Assembly (NCBI RefSeq): GCF_007997215.1
Contig: NZ_VORW01000024.1
Coordinates: 1-61,319 of the forward strand
DNA: 61,319 bases
Origin: Algoriphagus aquimarinus
Lineage (GTDB): Bacteria > Bacteroidota > Bacteroidia > Cytophagales > Cyclobacteriaceae
Direction of reading: 5' to 3'
Shown: positions 60,861 to 61,319 of the stretch, piece by piece
How the letters are laid out: each line of letters opens with the position of its first letter
How positions within the stretch are numbered: position 1 is the first letter of the stretch
Notes under the pieces: generated by a model
Database searches by the model: none
Told to the model about the DNA's origin: nothing
Seen by the model: only the letters and a program-made list of their open reading frames with translations
Program-made: the position numbers and the translations under genes

Positions 60861-60933
60861 GATTCCTTAGCTCAGCTGGTAGAGCAATACACTTTTAATG
60901 TATGGGTCCTGGGTTCGAGCCCCAGAGGGATCA
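60861..60933 (+). tRNA. tRNA-Lys (anticodon TTT), second copy
   Basis: 73 nt, identical over its whole length to the tRNA at 60500-60572, while the flanking sequences differ. Confidence 0.97.
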
Positions 60934-60936
60934 CAA

Positions 60937-60966
60937 GAAAGCAGTCCAATTGGGCTGCTTTTCTTA
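60937..60966 (+). terminator. terminator after the second tRNA-Lys
   Basis: AAAGCAGTCCAA / TTGGGCTGCTTT (one mismatch pair) followed by T-rich sequence. Confidence 0.75.
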
Positions 60967-60991
60967 TTTTTAGGCAATCTGTTTTTTAAGC

Positions 60992-61240
60992 ATGGCCACT
61001 CTTTATGTCCTCTTCTCTGAAAAGCTTAACAAATACTATGTTGGTGCTTGCACGAATCTGGAAAGGCGCTTATATGAGCATGATATTGGGCACTCCAAAT
61101 TCACTTCCACAGGAGTTCCTTGGATACTTGTTTATCAAGAATCATTCGATGATTTACAAGCTGCCAAGCGTAGGGAATTACAAATTAAAAAGCACTACTG
61201 TCCGAGAAACGGTTTAAAATTTAGGGGAAGCTTCGTTTGA
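60992..61240 (+). CDS. GIY-YIG nuclease domain protein
   Basis: 82 residues; essentially a single GIY-YIG domain. The two motifs appear as LYVLFSEKLNKYYVGACTNL (4-23), where the first reads YVLF and the second YVG, followed by the catalytic Arg in LERRLYEHD and Glu in RRELQIKK. Such small proteins of the UPF0213/YhbQ type are common; function unknown. The stop codon falls inside the following hairpin. Confidence 0.82.
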   Translation: MATLYVLFSEKLNKYYVGACTNLERRLYEHDIGHSKFTSTGVPWILVYQESFDDLQAAKRRELQIKKHYCPRNGLKFRGSFV

Positions 61241-61257
61241 GAAGCTTCCCCTTTTCT
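61224..61257 (+). terminator. GIY-YIG gene terminator
   Basis: GGGGAAGCTTC / GAAGCTTCCCC with a 6-nt loop and TTTT. The left arm covers the final codons of the nuclease gene. Confidence 0.8.
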
Positions 61258-61293
61258 GTATTTTCAGTTTACCACAACCAATAAATACAGCAG

Positions 61294-61319
61294 ATGAAAA
61301 ATACACATTTCTTCGGACA
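61294..61319 (+). CDS. possible gene start truncated by the window end
   Basis: ATG followed by codons for KNTHFFG, open to the window edge. Too short to identify; listed only because it follows a terminator on the same strand. Confidence 0.2.

Noticed and set aside
1..61319. CRISPR arrays, IS elements, prophage or toxin-antitoxin loci
   Set aside because: No regularly spaced repeats, no transposase or phage proteins; the only antitoxin-like fold is the ribbon-helix-helix protein at 7454, which has no toxin partner.

Overview
The window comes from a Bacteroidota chromosome, most likely class Cytophagia and close to Algoriphagus/Cyclobacteriaceae. Supporting signs are promoter pairs of the Bacteroidota type (TTTG, about 20 bp, TAnnTTTG), the near absence of Shine-Dalgarno sequences, families typical of the phylum (DUF4199, DUF4293, DUF4295, DUF5522, PorT-type barrels, a Wzi/RemB-like barrel) and the rpmB-rpmG-DUF4295-ftsY cluster. 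No plasmid, phage, IS element or CRISPR array was found. The content is core chromosome with AT-rich gaps.

Layout: positions 1-165 hold a 5S rRNA and its terminator, the end of an rRNA operon. 0.37-4.6 kb is an operon with a dihydroorotase homologue that lacks its metal ligands, two DUF4199 membrane proteins and two GT2 glycosyltransferases. 4.6-9 kb has a methyltransferase, a TolC-type channel, a coiled-coil secreted protein and a three-gene SPFH / membrane protein / ribbon-helix-helix operon. 9.1-11.1 kb is ftsY with ribosomal protein genes. 11.1-17.2 kb has rocD, a HAD phosphatase with hemB, and an ammonium transporter with a porin-like barrel. 17.5-22.7 kb has a small secreted protein with KGPKAKN repeats behind a hairpin, an orphan GroES-like protein, dnaK, a MOSC protein and hemE. 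22.8-27.7 kb is a minus-strand truA-ABC exporter cluster opposite a DUF4293 gene.

28.2-37.1 kb has a PLP-dependent sulfur amino acid enzyme, VOC and metallo-beta-lactamase-fold proteins, a frameshifted DUF2214 gene, yifB, an MsbA-type exporter and a Wzi/RemB-like barrel. 37.4-45.6 kb is a long plus-strand run: rpmE2, a GlmU-like protein, DNA polymerase III delta prime, a retropepsin-like protease with rimK, hemC, a lipoprotein peptidyl-prolyl isomerase, an SDR and a sodium symporter. 45.7-51.3 kb has a PorT-type barrel, a VOC protein, an S41 protease and a tightly overlapped hemerythrin/ruvX/def/nitrilase operon. 51.6-60.3 kb has monomeric isocitrate dehydrogenase, a cytoplasmic-looking trypsin-like protease, gapA, a Lon N-domain protein, an M1 aminopeptidase lipoprotein and a TPR/SH3 protein. 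The end holds a tRNA cluster (Lys, Pro, Arg, Lys), preceded by a promoter and a structured stretch that may be an uncharacterised RNA, then a GIY-YIG gene.

Haem synthesis is represented by hemB, hemE and hemC at three separate places. Translation and protein quality control recur: ribosomal proteins, ftsY, truA, rimK, def, dnaK, the GroES-like protein and the S41 protease. The least explained items are the structured leader at 60.28-60.49 kb, the hairpin plus KGPKAKN-repeat gene at 17.49-17.82 kb, the TGGCA-rich dnaK/MOSC gap, the SPFH trio and the metal-site-less dihydroorotase.
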